Shown here in pieces: positions 20,565 through 35,683 of a stretch of 64,000 nucleotides of DNA (positions are counted from its first letter, which is position 1; each line of letters begins with the position of its first letter). The notes below the pieces were generated by a model that was given only the letters and a program-made list of their open reading frames with translations, was not told the DNA's origin and did no database searches. Source of the stretch: Kofleriaceae bacterium (lineage in GTDB: Bacteria; Myxococcota_A; Polyangia; Haliangiales; Haliangiaceae); contig JACKDR010000006.1 of assembly GCA_020633495.1 (NCBI GenBank), forward strand, positions 124,001-188,000, read 5' to 3'. The position numbers and the translations under genes are program-made.

Positions 20565-22801
20565 AACTCGAAGTCGACGCCGGCGAACCAGGTGGTGTCG
20601 CCCAGCGCCAGCTTGCTGTCGGAGCCGAAGCCGTCGACCTTGGCCAGCTGCAACTCGGCGTAGAAGCCGGCGTGGTACAGGCCCGAGGTTCGCATCGACG
20701 CCGCGGCGCTGGGGTCGATGCGCTCGGCGCGGATCGACAGGCCGATCGAGCCCTGCACCCCCAGCGTGCCGCCGATCGCGGTGTTCTTGGTGCAGCCGTC
20801 GGTGGCGTTCTCCGGGCACACGGTGCCGTCGCTCATCTCGTAGACGTAGGCGAGGTCGCCGCTGGGCGCCCGCACCCACCACAGGTAGTACGACAGGCCG
20901 ACGCGCGCGTACGGCACCACCGGGATGCGCCACTCGTCGTCGAGCATGGTCAGCCGGTAGATCAGGTTCAGCGACATCGGGACCATGCGGAACTTGGTCT
21001 CGTCGCCCTCGGCGCGCATCGACGGATCGCCCTCGACGTAGGCGTTGGCGGTCCGGCCCAGGTAGCCGATGCTGCCGCCGACGCCGAGCTGACCGCTCGG
21101 CCACGCCAGGAAGCGATCGACCTCGACCACCGGCAACACCGTCCAGCCCGAGCCGAACATGTCGCCGTACGGGCTGGCGCCGGTGAACTGGCTGTCGATC
21201 GCCGGCGTGTAGGGTCCGAGCTTGAGGCCGGCGTGCCACTTGATGGCGGTCGGGCCGTCGTCGCCCAGCGGCGTCTCGTCCTCCCAGTACGGCGAGAACG
21301 ACTGCGCCGCGGCCGGCCGCGGCGCGAGCGCGACGCCGGCGATCAGCGCGACGCCGGCGGCGACGCCGACGCGGGCCGCGGCGGGCGCGGGCCGACGGCG
21401 ACCGACGGGGCGGGCGGCGCGGCGCCGCCACGCGCACCAGCCGGCGCGCGCCAGCAGCGACAGCGCGATCAGGCCGGGCAGGGTCAGCAGGTGCCACAGG
21501 AGCGCCACCGCCACCAGCGGCAGCAGCACGATCGCGAACGCGACGCGGGCGATCGTCGAGCGGCGCGCGATCGCGCCCAGCGGCGCGACGTCGGCGTAGT
21601 AGCGGGCGGTCAGCCAGCGGCCGGCGGCCGAGCTGGCCAGGGTCTCGTCGCGGAACCGGCGCAGCCCCTCGGTGATCGCGCCGCCGGGGCCGCCGCCGCC
21701 GTCGCCGTAGGTGTCGGCGATCAGGCAGAAGCCGCCCTCGACGTTGGAGCCCTTGTTCTGCAGGTCCTCCCAGAAGTCGGTGGCCGGCCGCGGCGTCAGC
21801 GTCTGGTGCATCGTGACCGCGCTGAAGTTGCCGACCCGATCGACCGCGAGCAGGACGAAGTAGTAGGGGACGCCGTTCTCCAGGCCGTCGATGCGGATCC
21901 CGGTGGCGTTGCCGTTGGTCTCGCCGCAGATGTACGCCGGGTTGTACTGGGCCAGCTCGCGGGGCAGGTAGAAGGCGTCGGTGCCGCCGTCGGGGGCGTC
22001 GGTGCTCGGCGTGGTCAGCGTGATCGCGGTGGGCTCGAACGGATCCGGGACGTCACAGAGATCGCGCGAGCTCTGGTAGCGAGGATCCTGGGTCGGGCTG
22101 TTGGGCGCGGGGTCGGCCGACTCGCCGTCGGCGTTCAGCGTGCCGCACAGGACCTGGTAGTACTCGATGTCGCTGGCGTTGCTGACGATCGTCGGCCACG
22201 ACAGCTCGATCGCCGACTCGGCGCCGGTCGCGGTGTCGAAGCTGACCGGGCTCGGCGGCGCCTGGGTGTCGGAGTCGACCGCGACCGTGAACTGGTCCTC
22301 GATCGTGGCGTCGTGCTCGGGGTTGATGATCGCCCAGATCGTCGCGGTCTGCTCGACGGTGGGACACGACCCCGAGGCGGTGGGGTCGAGGAGCTGCGCC
22401 ACCGTCAGCTGGACGTTCTCGGTGTCGTTGATGGCCTCGGTGCCGACCGAGCCCTTGGGATCGGGGCCGCAGCTGGCGTCGCGCAGCTGCGAGTCGTTGC
22501 AGTCGCTGCCGGTCCAGATCTCGACGGTCTCGCTGACCGCGGCGGCGGGCGCGGGGTTGTAGCTGAGGTGGGCGGCGAACAGCTGCTCGGGGCCGGCGTC
22601 GTTCTGGCTGCACAGGCAGTGGGCGCTGTTGAAGTAGCGGTCCTGCTCGAGCGTGGTCTGGGGCAGCGAGTAGTTGATGCCGTCGGAATCGGGCAGCCAG
22701 ACGGTGATGTCGATCGCGCCGCCCTGGAGCACGCTGTCGGCGGACGCCACCGGGATGGCGGCGCACAGGACGATGACGACGACGGCGAGGCGACGGAGCA
22801 T
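20561..22801 (-). CDS. Multi-module envelope protein: FN3-like region, CFI-box-like membrane segment, C-terminal barrel
   Basis: This 746-residue protein has a signal peptide (1-21, ending PVASA). Secreted beta-rich domains with paired cysteines follow (about 25-345; PYYFVLLAVDRVGNFS is fibronectin-III-like). A membrane module at about 355-450 has GGFCLIADTYGDG, LRRFRDETLASSAAGRWL and ARYYADVAPLGAIA, matching the CFI-box-CTERM pattern. After a basic stretch there is a second signal-like hydrophobic segment (RVGVAAGVALIAGVALAP, then RPAAAQSF). The last 240 residues look like an outer-membrane barrel ending in WFAGVDFEF. This looks like two secreted proteins fused in one frame. Its stop overlaps the TTG start of truA. 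Confidence 0.65.
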   Translation of the reverse strand: MLRRLAVVVIVLCAAIPVASADSVLQGGAIDITVWLPDSDGINYSLPQTTLEQDRYFNSAHCLCSQNDAGPEQLFAAHLSYNPAPAAAVSETVEIWTGSDCNDSQLRDASCGPDPKGSVGTEAINDTENVQLTVAQLLDPTASGSCPTVEQTATIWAIINPEHDATIEDQFTVAVDSDTQAPPSPVSFDTATGAESAIELSWPTIVSNASDIEYYQVLCGTLNADGESADPAPNSPTQDPRYQSSRDLCDVPDPFEPTAITLTTPSTDAPDGGTDAFYLPRELAQYNPAYICGETNGNATGIRIDGLENGVPYYFVLLAVDRVGNFSAVTMHQTLTPRPATDFWEDLQNKGSNVEGGFCLIADTYGDGGGGPGGAITEGLRRFRDETLASSAAGRWLTARYYADVAPLGAIARRSTIARVAFAIVLLPLVAVALLWHLLTLPGLIALSLLARAGWCAWRRRAARPVGRRRPAPAAARVGVAAGVALIAGVALAPRPAAAQSFSPYWEDETPLGDDGPTAIKWHAGLKLGPYTPAIDSQFTGASPYGDMFGSGWTVLPVVEVDRFLAWPSGQLGVGGSIGYLGRTANAYVEGDPSMRAEGDETKFRMVPMSLNLIYRLTMLDDEWRIPVVPYARVGLSYYLWWVRAPSGDLAYVYEMSDGTVCPENATDGCTKNTAIGGTLGVQGSIGLSIRAERIDPSAAASMRTSGLYHAGFYAELQLAKVDGFGSDSKLALGDTTWFAGVDFEF

Positions 22802-22975
22802 GGTGGGTCCTCGGTCTGCAAAGGCGGTGCCCGGGGCACGCCTGCCCCTTGGCTATCACGCGGGGATCCGCGCATCAACATCCGCGGAACGGCTGCCAAT
22901 TTGGCAAGCCGACGGCGTGCGCCGTGTCACCGGGGCAGCCGGGCCGTGGCCTCGCCGGGGCCGCCGGGGCCGGGC
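22802..22975. other. Intergenic gap with imperfect palindrome
   Basis: This gap lies between the stop of the transglutaminase gene and the start of the fusion gene, both on the minus strand. GGCTGCCAA-t-TTGGCAAGCC (22891-22910) is a palindrome with one bulge. It could be a hairpin ending the upstream operon or a binding site. No T-run or promoter pair is clear. Confidence 0.4.
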
Positions 22976-25162
<2,187 letters not shown>

Positions 25163-25165
25163 CGC

Positions 25166-26274
25166 TCAGGCCTCCATCACCTGGCCGACGCGGGGCGGCC
25201 GGTTGCCGAGGGTGAGGCCGCGCGGCGCGACCAGGACGCTGTCGATGCGCGGGTCGAAGCGCTCGAACGGGACGTCGTCGGCGACCGCCGGCAGCAGCGC
25301 GAGCGCGCGCAGGACCCGGGCCAGCTGCGGCTTGCCCACGCCCATCGGGACGTGCTGGCCGCGGGCCACGACCTGGACGCCCCAGCCGGCCTCGAGGTAG
25401 GCGGCGGCCAGGCTGGCGCCGACCGAGATCGCGCGCTCGAGCGCGTCGAGGTGGGCGGTGGTGGCGGCGTCGACGTCGTCGGCGTCGACCGCGGCGAGGG
25501 TGTCGGCGGGCAGCGCGTTGTCGACGACGACGACGGCGCGGCGGGTCAGCTCGTCCTCGTACTCGCGGACCAGCAGGCGCCCCGAGCGCGCCGTCGACTT
25601 CCAGTGGACGTCGCGGCGATCGTCGCCCTGGCGCCACTCGCGCAGGCCGAAGAACTCGCCGCGGCGGCCCAGCCGCGCGCTGGTGGTCTCGCCGGCGCGG
25701 CGCGCCTGCGGCGACGGCCGCGGCACCCCGACCAGCGGCGGGTAGACCAGGACCTCGCCCGGGGTCTCGAGGTCGCGCGACTTGCGGAACAGCGCGAACG
25801 GGAACTTGGTCGCGACCCGGTAGCCGTCGAGGGTGTACAGGCCGCGGCGCGCGAAGGTGTGGCGGTACGACGTCCGCTGGGTCTTGCCCGGCGGGATCTT
25901 GAGGAAGTAGCACTTCTTGTCGAGCGGACGGCCGCCGAGCAGATCCTCGATCTCGATCGAGTACGAGGCGCGCTTGGCCTTGGCGTTCTCGACCGCGATC
26001 TCCATGAGGAACGGCTGGCCGGCGAAGATCCGCGCCGGCGGGCGGCGCCGCACCACCAGGCCGCGGAGGTTGCGCTCCGACAGGATCCCCGACGCGATGA
26101 TGAACGACAGCGTCCAGCCCAGCAGCAGGTAGAGCAGGTTGTTGCCGGTGTTGATCGCGCCGACGCCGACGCCGACCGCGACGACGACGAAGTAGCGGCC
26201 CTCGCGGGTGAAGGTCAGGCGGCGCGGCGGCCGCATCAGGCGGCGCAGCAGGCCGGGGCGCTTGGCGGCGCGGG

Positions 26275-26278
<4 letters not shown>
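25166..26278 (-). CDS. DUF58-domain membrane protein
   Basis: The 370-residue protein has two N-terminal membrane helices (about 27-68, containing GAINTGNNLLYLLLGW). The DUF58 signature REYEDELTRRAVVVVDN is preceded by EFFGLREWRQGDDRRDVHWK. DUF58 proteins carry a vWA-like fold and work with MoxR ATPases in envelope assembly or stress. The GTG start overlaps the moxR stop (GTGA), so the proteins are made together. The exact role is unknown. Confidence 0.88.
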
Positions 26279-27267
<989 letters not shown>

Positions 27268-27322
27268 GGACCGCCAGTATAGCGTGGGCGCCGGGCTTTC
27301 CAGGCCTTCGTCCGGAAAGCCG

Positions 27323-27391
27323 ACGGGCGGGTCCGTGGACCCGCCCGTGGCGACGGCGGTGGCCGCCGTCGGATGCCGGGGCCTGCCCGGC
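27323..27391 (-). terminator. Three consecutive hairpins, probable terminator of the BAX-inhibitor-like gene
   Basis: ACGGGCGGGTCC-gt-GGACCCGCCCGT (27323-27348, 12-bp stem), CGACGGCGG-tgg-CCGCCGTCG (27351-27371) and GCCGGG-gcctg-CCCGGC (27375-27391) lie back to back. They sit between the stop at 27402 and the start of moxR at 27267, both minus strand. No T-run is present, but three stacked stems would insulate the two transcripts. Confidence 0.65.
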
Positions 27392-27401
27392 GCTGCCGCG
27401 C

Positions 27402-28136
27402 TCAGCGGTTGCTGGACATCTCCATGATGAACTGGAGCACGTACCAGAACAGCGTCGCGACGGTCGAGAACAGCATCAGCGCCGCCGACACGTAGTGGGT
27501 CGGTGGGTAGTGCTGCATCACCAGCGAGGTCTGGTAGAGGATGTAGCCGGCCATCAGCAGGATCATCGCGCCGCAGAAGATGGCGCCGAGCTGGAAGCCG
27601 AAGATCAGCGACGCGATGATGACGCCCATCGCCGCGAAGGTCGCGATGGTCAGGAACCCTCGCATGAACGAGAAGTCCTTCTTGGTGAGGAAGACCGTCA
27701 GGGTCAGGCCGCCGAAGATCAGCATCGTGATGATCGACGCGGCGGTCAGGATGTTGATGGCGTTGCCCGACGGGAACTTCCAGAACAGCACCGTGATCAA
27801 CGGCTGGAGGATCAGTGATTCGGCGATCACCGCGACGGCGAGACCGACGTACTGGATCGGCCGCGACGCCTCGGACCTCGCCAGCGCCTGCGCGATCATG
27901 TTCAGCACCATGAAGGCGCCGAGCACGATGGCCCAGTTCCAGCGCCCGGACAGCGCCCAGCTGGACAGCTTGAAGCTGAACTCGGGCATGAACCGGAAGA
28001 TGTAGAAGGTGAGGCCGGCCCACGCGAGCAGGCCGATGCCGAGCACCGCGTAGGTGCGGCGCAGGAACGTCACGCGCTCGCTGACGCCGAGCGTCGCGAC
28101 CGCGCCTTCGATGGGACGGGAATGACCGAGTGCCAT
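27402..28136 (-). CDS. BAX inhibitor-1 (YccA/YbhL)-family membrane protein
   Basis: The 244-residue protein has seven hydrophobic segments: about 32-50, 69-86, 97-115, 125-149, 155-173, 180-200 and 213-235. The family-typical region is MILLMAGYILYQTSLVMQHY. BI-1 relatives are pH-dependent calcium-leak channels, and YccA interacts with FtsH in E. coli; the role here is inferred. The ATG at 28136 has a perfect ribosome site (GGAGG, 6 bases upstream). It is a single gene, insulated by hairpins downstream and a long gap upstream. Confidence 0.88.
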   Translation of the reverse strand: MALGHSRPIEGAVATLGVSERVTFLRRTYAVLGIGLLAWAGLTFYIFRFMPEFSFKLSSWALSGRWNWAIVLGAFMVLNMIAQALARSEASRPIQYVGLAVAVIAESLILQPLITVLFWKFPSGNAINILTAASIITMLIFGGLTLTVFLTKKDFSFMRGFLTIATFAAMGVIIASLIFGFQLGAIFCGAMILLMAGYILYQTSLVMQHYPPTHYVSAALMLFSTVATLFWYVLQFIMEMSSNR

Positions 28137-28424
28137 GTGAGCCTCCGAGTGCGTGCGAACCGCCTTCTCTCTTAGCGTCTCGCGGGCTGGCGGCAACCCG
28201 CGAGTCTCGGACCCCCGGGTCCTGGAGCCCGGGTGGCGAGTCTCGAAGGAGACCTCCACCCGGCCATGTGACCCGAGCGTTGCACCATGTACGAAAGCCA
28301 CGCAAGCGCCACCCCCTCGATCCGGGCGCCGGCCGTGCGGCCCTGTGGGATCTCCGGGTTGGCGGCCGCGGTCGTCAGCGCGATTACGGCGCACGTCGCG
28401 CACGAACGGCGCAACCGCCGCCGA
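28137..28424. other. Gap with direct and inverted repeats upstream of the BAX-inhibitor-like gene
   Basis: About 290 bp have no gene. The 10-mer GCGAGTCTCG occurs twice (about 28199 and 28237) with GGACCCCCGGGTCC and AGCCCGGGT between, so the segment can fold. It probably contains the promoter of the BAX-inhibitor-like gene, but no hexamer pair is clear. Confidence 0.4.
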
Positions 28425-28458
28425 AAACGGCGACGGCGCGCCCGTGGGCGCGCCGTCG
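28421..28458 (-). terminator. Intrinsic terminator of etfA
   Basis: CGACGGCGCGCCC-gt-GGGCGCGCCGTCG (28431-28458) is a perfect 13-bp stem. Read on the minus strand it lies 25 bp after the etfA stop and is followed by CCGTTTTC, a short T-run. This is the most convincing classical terminator in the window. Confidence 0.85.
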
Positions 28459-28483
28459 TGGGCGAGCGGGTCGTGCCGTGGCG

Positions 28484-29452
<969 letters not shown>

Positions 29453-29485
29453 GGTCTTGTTCCTTCCTTGCTCGGGTTCGGCGGT

Positions 29486-30303
<818 letters not shown>

Positions 30304-30307
<4 letters not shown>

Positions 30308-30936
30308 GCGATGCTCCTTGTGTCAGGGCCTCGACCGAGGCCATGGATCAACAGGCCGCCGACCCAGTCGGCGGCGCGCACGATATCGAACTTCTCGCCG
30401 CGTTGCAGGAGCCACGCGAGCGCAAGCTCGTCGAGGACGCCGAAGATCATCCGCGCCGCCAGCGGCGGCGGCACGGTGGCGTCGAACTCGCCCGCGGCCT
30501 GGCCCTCGGCGATCACCGTCGCCAGCGAGCGCAGGAACTCGGCGAACCGCGGGTTGGCGTACTCCTTCATGAACTTCGAGCTCTGGCGCAGCTCGACGGT
30601 CAGCACCTCGGCGACCGACGGCTGGTCGTGGACCAGGCCCAGGTAGGCGCGGATGAACGCGAGCAGCCGGGCGGTGGGGCCGGTGACCGGCGCGATCGCC
30701 TCGGCCAGCGCCGCGTTGACCCGCTCCATGCGCGACTCGAACAGCGAGATGAGCAGGTCGTCCTTGCTCTTGAAGTAGAGGTAGATGGTCCCGTCGGCGA
30801 CCCCGGCGACCCGGGCGATCTCGGAGACCCGCGCGGTGAAGAACCCGTGCTCGGCGAACACCCGCTCGGCGGCGTCGAGGATCCGCTCGCGCTTGTCGCC
30901 GCCGCCCTTGGCAGGCTCGGGTGAATGAACCGTCAT
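30304..30936 (-). CDS. TetR-family regulator, FadR (YsiA)-like
   Basis: The 210-residue repressor has an N-terminal TetR helix-turn-helix (RERILDAAERVFAEHGFF; VSEIARVAGVADGTIYLYFK) and an all-helical ligand domain. Its position before etfB-etfA and the operator TGAATGA-N4-TCATTCA match Bacillus subtilis FadR, which controls beta-oxidation genes and is released by long-chain acyl-CoA. The operator covers its own start codon, so it should repress its own operon. A -10 element lies only about 10 bp before the ATG, implying a leaderless transcript. The regulator class is certain; the acyl-CoA ligand is inferred. Confidence 0.88.
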
Positions 30937-30974
30937 TCAGTCACACTCATAGCCGTCTTGACGCAATCCGTCAA
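30922..30974 (-). promoter_or_regulatory. fadR-etfBA promoter with FadR box
   Basis: On the minus strand TTGACG (30974-30969) is followed after 17 bp by TATGAG (30951-30946), a good sigma-70 promoter. Transcription should start near 30939, within a few bases of the ATG at 30936. The perfect 7-4-7 palindrome TGAATGA-accg-TCATTCA (30922-30939) lies on the start site and codons 1-5. A second palindrome, TTGACG-caatc-CGTCAA (30958-30974), includes the -35. Confidence 0.75.
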
Positions 30975-31060
30975 CAGGCCAAGTGTGCGTCACCATGCGC
31001 GCTCGTGTCGCATGCGGGCATTTCCCGGCCGTGGCAGCGGTTGCCGTGGGGCTCCTTGCA

Positions 31061-32080
31061 ATGGACTCCCCCGTGAATTACAACCGCTCCGTGTCCCAAC
31101 CTGCTGAAATCGCGTCTCGCCGTGTCGGGCGGTCCCGTCTGTGGACCTCGGTCGGCGGCGCCATGCTGGGCATCTGCGCCCTGTTCCTGACCGCCGGCGC
31201 CTCCTGCAAGAAGGAGCCGAAGGCCGCGGCGGACGATCCCGCCGGCGTCATCAAGGCGGCCGACGCCGCCAAGGGCGGCAGCGGCGCGGCCACCGCCGGC
31301 CCGGTCGACACCACGCCCATCCCCGGCGTCGACGTCAGCAAGCTCGACGACAAGCAGCAGGCGCTGTTCTACAAGCTGGTCGGCAGCTTCTCGTCGCCGT
31401 GCGGCAAGGCCCACTCGCTGCGCACCAGCGTCACCACCGACACCTCGTGCAAGCGCGCGCCGTTCGCGGCGCGCTACCTGGCGTCGCTGATCGACGACGA
31501 GCTGCCCGAGGACGACGTCCGCGAGCTGTGGGAGGTCAAGTACAAGAAGGAGGCCGTCACCCACGACTTCCTGCTGACCTCGACGGTGCCGCACGCCGGC
31601 CCCGAGGACGCGCCCATCAAGATGGTCGAGTTCTTCGACTACGGATGTCCGGCGTGCCAGGGCTTCAAGCCGGTGATGGACCAGGTCATCCGCGAGAACC
31701 CCAACACGCTGGTCGTCTACTACAAGATGTTCCCGCTGGTCGACAAGCACCCGGACTCGATGAGCGCCGCCAAGGCCGCGCTCGCCGCCGCCAAGCAGGG
31801 CAAGTTCCTGGAGATGCACGACCTGCTGTTCGAGCGTGCCCCCAAGCACAAGCGCGCCGACGTCCTGCAGTACGCCGAAGAGCTGGGCCTCGACGTCGAC
31901 CAGTTCCAGGCCGACTACGACGCCGCCGAGACCCAGATCCGCGCCGACATGAAGGAAGGCGACGACGCCGGCGTCCAGGGCACGCCGACGATCTTCTTCG
32001 ACGGCCGCCAGTACGAAGGCCCCGCACATCCCAAGTACTTCCGGTACTGGATCGACGAGGACCTGGCGGTGAATCGCTAG
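31061..32080 (+). CDS. DsbA/thioredoxin-fold lipoprotein
   Basis: This 339-residue exported protein has a basic N-terminus, a hydrophobic segment and a lipobox-like LTAGASCKK near residue 47. A low-complexity Ala/Gly linker and a helical region with two cysteines come before a DsbA-like domain (about 175-335). The active site is YGCPACQGF, and the cis-proline loop is GVQGTPTIFFDG. It probably oxidises or isomerises disulfides in exported proteins. The next gene, 24 bp on, is a TlpA-like thioredoxin, so they form a redox pair. ATG 31061 is preferred because it precedes the signal; frames further upstream read into the fadR promoter region. Confidence 0.85.
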   Translation: MDSPVNYNRSVSQPAEIASRRVGRSRLWTSVGGAMLGICALFLTAGASCKKEPKAAADDPAGVIKAADAAKGGSGAATAGPVDTTPIPGVDVSKLDDKQQALFYKLVGSFSSPCGKAHSLRTSVTTDTSCKRAPFAARYLASLIDDELPEDDVRELWEVKYKKEAVTHDFLLTSTVPHAGPEDAPIKMVEFFDYGCPACQGFKPVMDQVIRENPNTLVVYYKMFPLVDKHPDSMSAAKAALAAAKQGKFLEMHDLLFERAPKHKRADVLQYAEELGLDVDQFQADYDAAETQIRADMKEGDDAGVQGTPTIFFDGRQYEGPAHPKYFRYWIDEDLAVNR

Positions 32081-32104
32081 GGTCTGCTAGCGTCCAACGC
32101 CACG

Positions 32105-32635
32105 ATGCGTATCCGTACCGCCGCGATCACCTCCCTGGTCGCGCTGGCCTTCGCTCTGACCGCCACGATCGGCGCCGCGCCCGCACGCGCCGATCAGGCC
32201 TCAGTGGGGAGCCGCGCCGCCGAGTTCGACAAGGCTGCCAAGACCGGCAAGGGCAAGACCTTCAAGCTGCGCGCGATGCGCGGCAAGTGGGTGGCGGTCA
32301 CCTTCGGCGGCTCGTGGTGCAAGCCGTGCCGCAAGGAGCTGCCGGCGTGGGACAAGCTGGCCAAGCAGGTGAAGGGCAAGATCACCTTCGTCGCGGTCAA
32401 CCTCGACAACGATCCGGCGGACGGCAAGAAGTTCATGGCCGGCCTCAAGATCCGCAACCTGCTGGTCGTGTACTCGCCCGAGGACAAGACCGACACCGCG
32501 AGCCACTACGACCCCGACACGTTCCCGAGCACGTTCATCGTCGATCCCAAGGGGATCATCCGGTACGTGCACAGCGGCTACGTCAGCGGTGACGCCGACA
32601 AGCTGCGCGCCGAGATCGACAAGCTGACCAAGTAG
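32105..32635 (+). CDS. TlpA-like thioredoxin-family protein, exported
   Basis: The 176-residue protein has a signal peptide (1-29, ending APARADQ). A thioredoxin-like domain follows with the redox motif GGSWCKPCRKELP, the strand ITFVAVNLDND and the cis-Pro region DTFPSTFIVDPKG. TlpA/ResA proteins reduce periplasmic disulfides, for example for cytochrome c or copper-site assembly. It lies 24 bp after the DsbA-like gene and probably acts with it; the true client is unknown. Confidence 0.88.
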   Translation: MRIRTAAITSLVALAFALTATIGAAPARADQASVGSRAAEFDKAAKTGKGKTFKLRAMRGKWVAVTFGGSWCKPCRKELPAWDKLAKQVKGKITFVAVNLDNDPADGKKFMAGLKIRNLLVVYSPEDKTDTASHYDPDTFPSTFIVDPKGIIRYVHSGYVSGDADKLRAEIDKLTK

Positions 32636-32671
32636 CCGGCGCGACCGGCGCGGCGGACCCCGACCGCGCGG

Positions 32672-33162
32672 TCACTCGCGTCGCAGGATCCAGGTCACCG
32701 CCGGCGCGGCCGGCCCCGCGACGCAAGCCGCGAGGTCCACCGGCGGCGCCGGCGGCGTGACGTCGAGGTGGAGCGTGTGGCCCTGGCAGCCCCACGCCCG
32801 CGCCGGGGTCGCGACCACGCAGGTCGCGCCGCCCTGCTCGTAGCGGCGCTCCCAGGTGCCGGTGAGCTCCGCGGCCGGCGTCGCGGTCGGGCGGGCCAGC
32901 TCGATCACCGCCGGCGCGGCGCGGCGCGGGCCGCCGGCGGCGTCGACGTCGACGCTGGCGTCGTCGAAGATCGGGAACAGCTCCCAGCTGGTGGGGCCGA
33001 GCAGGGCGTGGTAGCGGCGCGGGCCGCCGTCGGGCGCCGGGGCGTCGGCGCGCCACAGGCCGTCGAGGTCGCCGCTGCAGTCGTCGAGCGACGGCGCCCG
33101 GCGATCGCAGCCGGCGCCGGCGATGGCCGCGGCCAGCGCCGCGACGCGCGCCGCGGCCCGGG

Positions 33163-33166
<4 letters not shown>
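32672..33166 (-). CDS. Small lipoprotein of unknown function
   Basis: The 164-residue product starts at a GTG (33166) that overlaps the prfA stop (GTGA). Its N-terminus is a short lipoprotein signal (VAALAAAIAGAGC). The body is beta-rich with a few cysteines (DDCSGDLDGLWRAD; TCVVATPARAWGCQG). The DLDGLWR pattern recurs in lipocalin-like lipoproteins, but I cannot place it in a family. It converges with the thioredoxin gene at 32635. Confidence 0.6.
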
Positions 33167-34254
<1,088 letters not shown>

Positions 34255-34338
34255 GACAGGGCCTCACGCGTGGACCCGGTCCAGGGGCACCGGCCGGGCG
34301 AGAGCCGCGGCGGGCGCCGGGCGACGCTGGCGCGCCGG

Positions 34339-34554
34339 TTACTCGGCCTTCGGCGTCACGCCGTACTTCTTGTTGAAGCGATCGATACGGCCGGCGGTGT
34401 CCATCAGCTTCTGCTTGCCCGTGAAGAACGGGTGGCAAGCCGAGCAGATGTCGACCGAGAAGTCACCGCGGGTGGAGAACGTCTCGTGGACGACCCCGCA
34501 CGCACAGGTGATCTTCGACGGCATGTAGTGGGGATGGGCGGCGGATTCCTTCAT
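34339..34554 (-). CDS. rpmE: 50S ribosomal protein L31
   Basis: The 71-residue protein has the zinc-binding (C+) form of L31: TCACG and DICSACHPF supply the cysteines, and the usual HPFFTGKQKLMDTAGRIDRF follows. The N-terminus (MKESAAHPHY) fits the family, whose members begin MK..HP.Y. It lies 84 bp upstream of prfA, a common arrangement. Confidence 0.96.
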   Translation of the reverse strand: MKESAAHPHYMPSKITCACGVVHETFSTRGDFSVDICSACHPFFTGKQKLMDTAGRIDRFNKKYGVTPKAE

Positions 34555-34696
34555 GGCTGGCTCCAGGAACGCGGATACTTAGCAGACGAGGTGCCCCGGA
34601 GCCAAGCGCCGGATGCACGGATGGTCGATCGATGGTGGTTGTGCTGCGATCCCGGCCAGTTGGCGGGGGGGAGATCGTGGGGGCAGAACCAGAGGG

Positions 34697-34741
34697 GGCA
34701 CGGGCACGGGCACGGGCACGGGCACGGGCACGGGCACGGGT
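34697..34741. repeat. GGGCAC hexamer array with G-quadruplex potential
   Basis: About seven and a half GGGCAC units run without a break between the phosphoesterase stop (34780) and the rpmE start (34554). On the plus strand the run gives eight GGG tracts spaced by CAC, a canonical G-quadruplex pattern. AGAACCAGAG and CAGAACCAGAG flank it on both sides. No gene is visible in the 225-bp gap. Confidence 0.9.
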
Positions 34742-34779
34742 CAGAACCAGAGCCGGCACGGGACCAGATCGGCTGGGAT

Positions 34780-35646
<867 letters not shown>

Positions 35647-35683
35647 CGTCGCCGCTCCGTCGTGGGGGCCGCCGTCGGTCCCG

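Noticed and set aside
22891..22910. Palindrome GGCTGCCAA-t-TTGGCAAGCC as a sigma-54 promoter
   Set aside because: The TGGC-N-GC spacing does not give the -24/-12 pattern on either strand; at most it is a hairpin or binding site.
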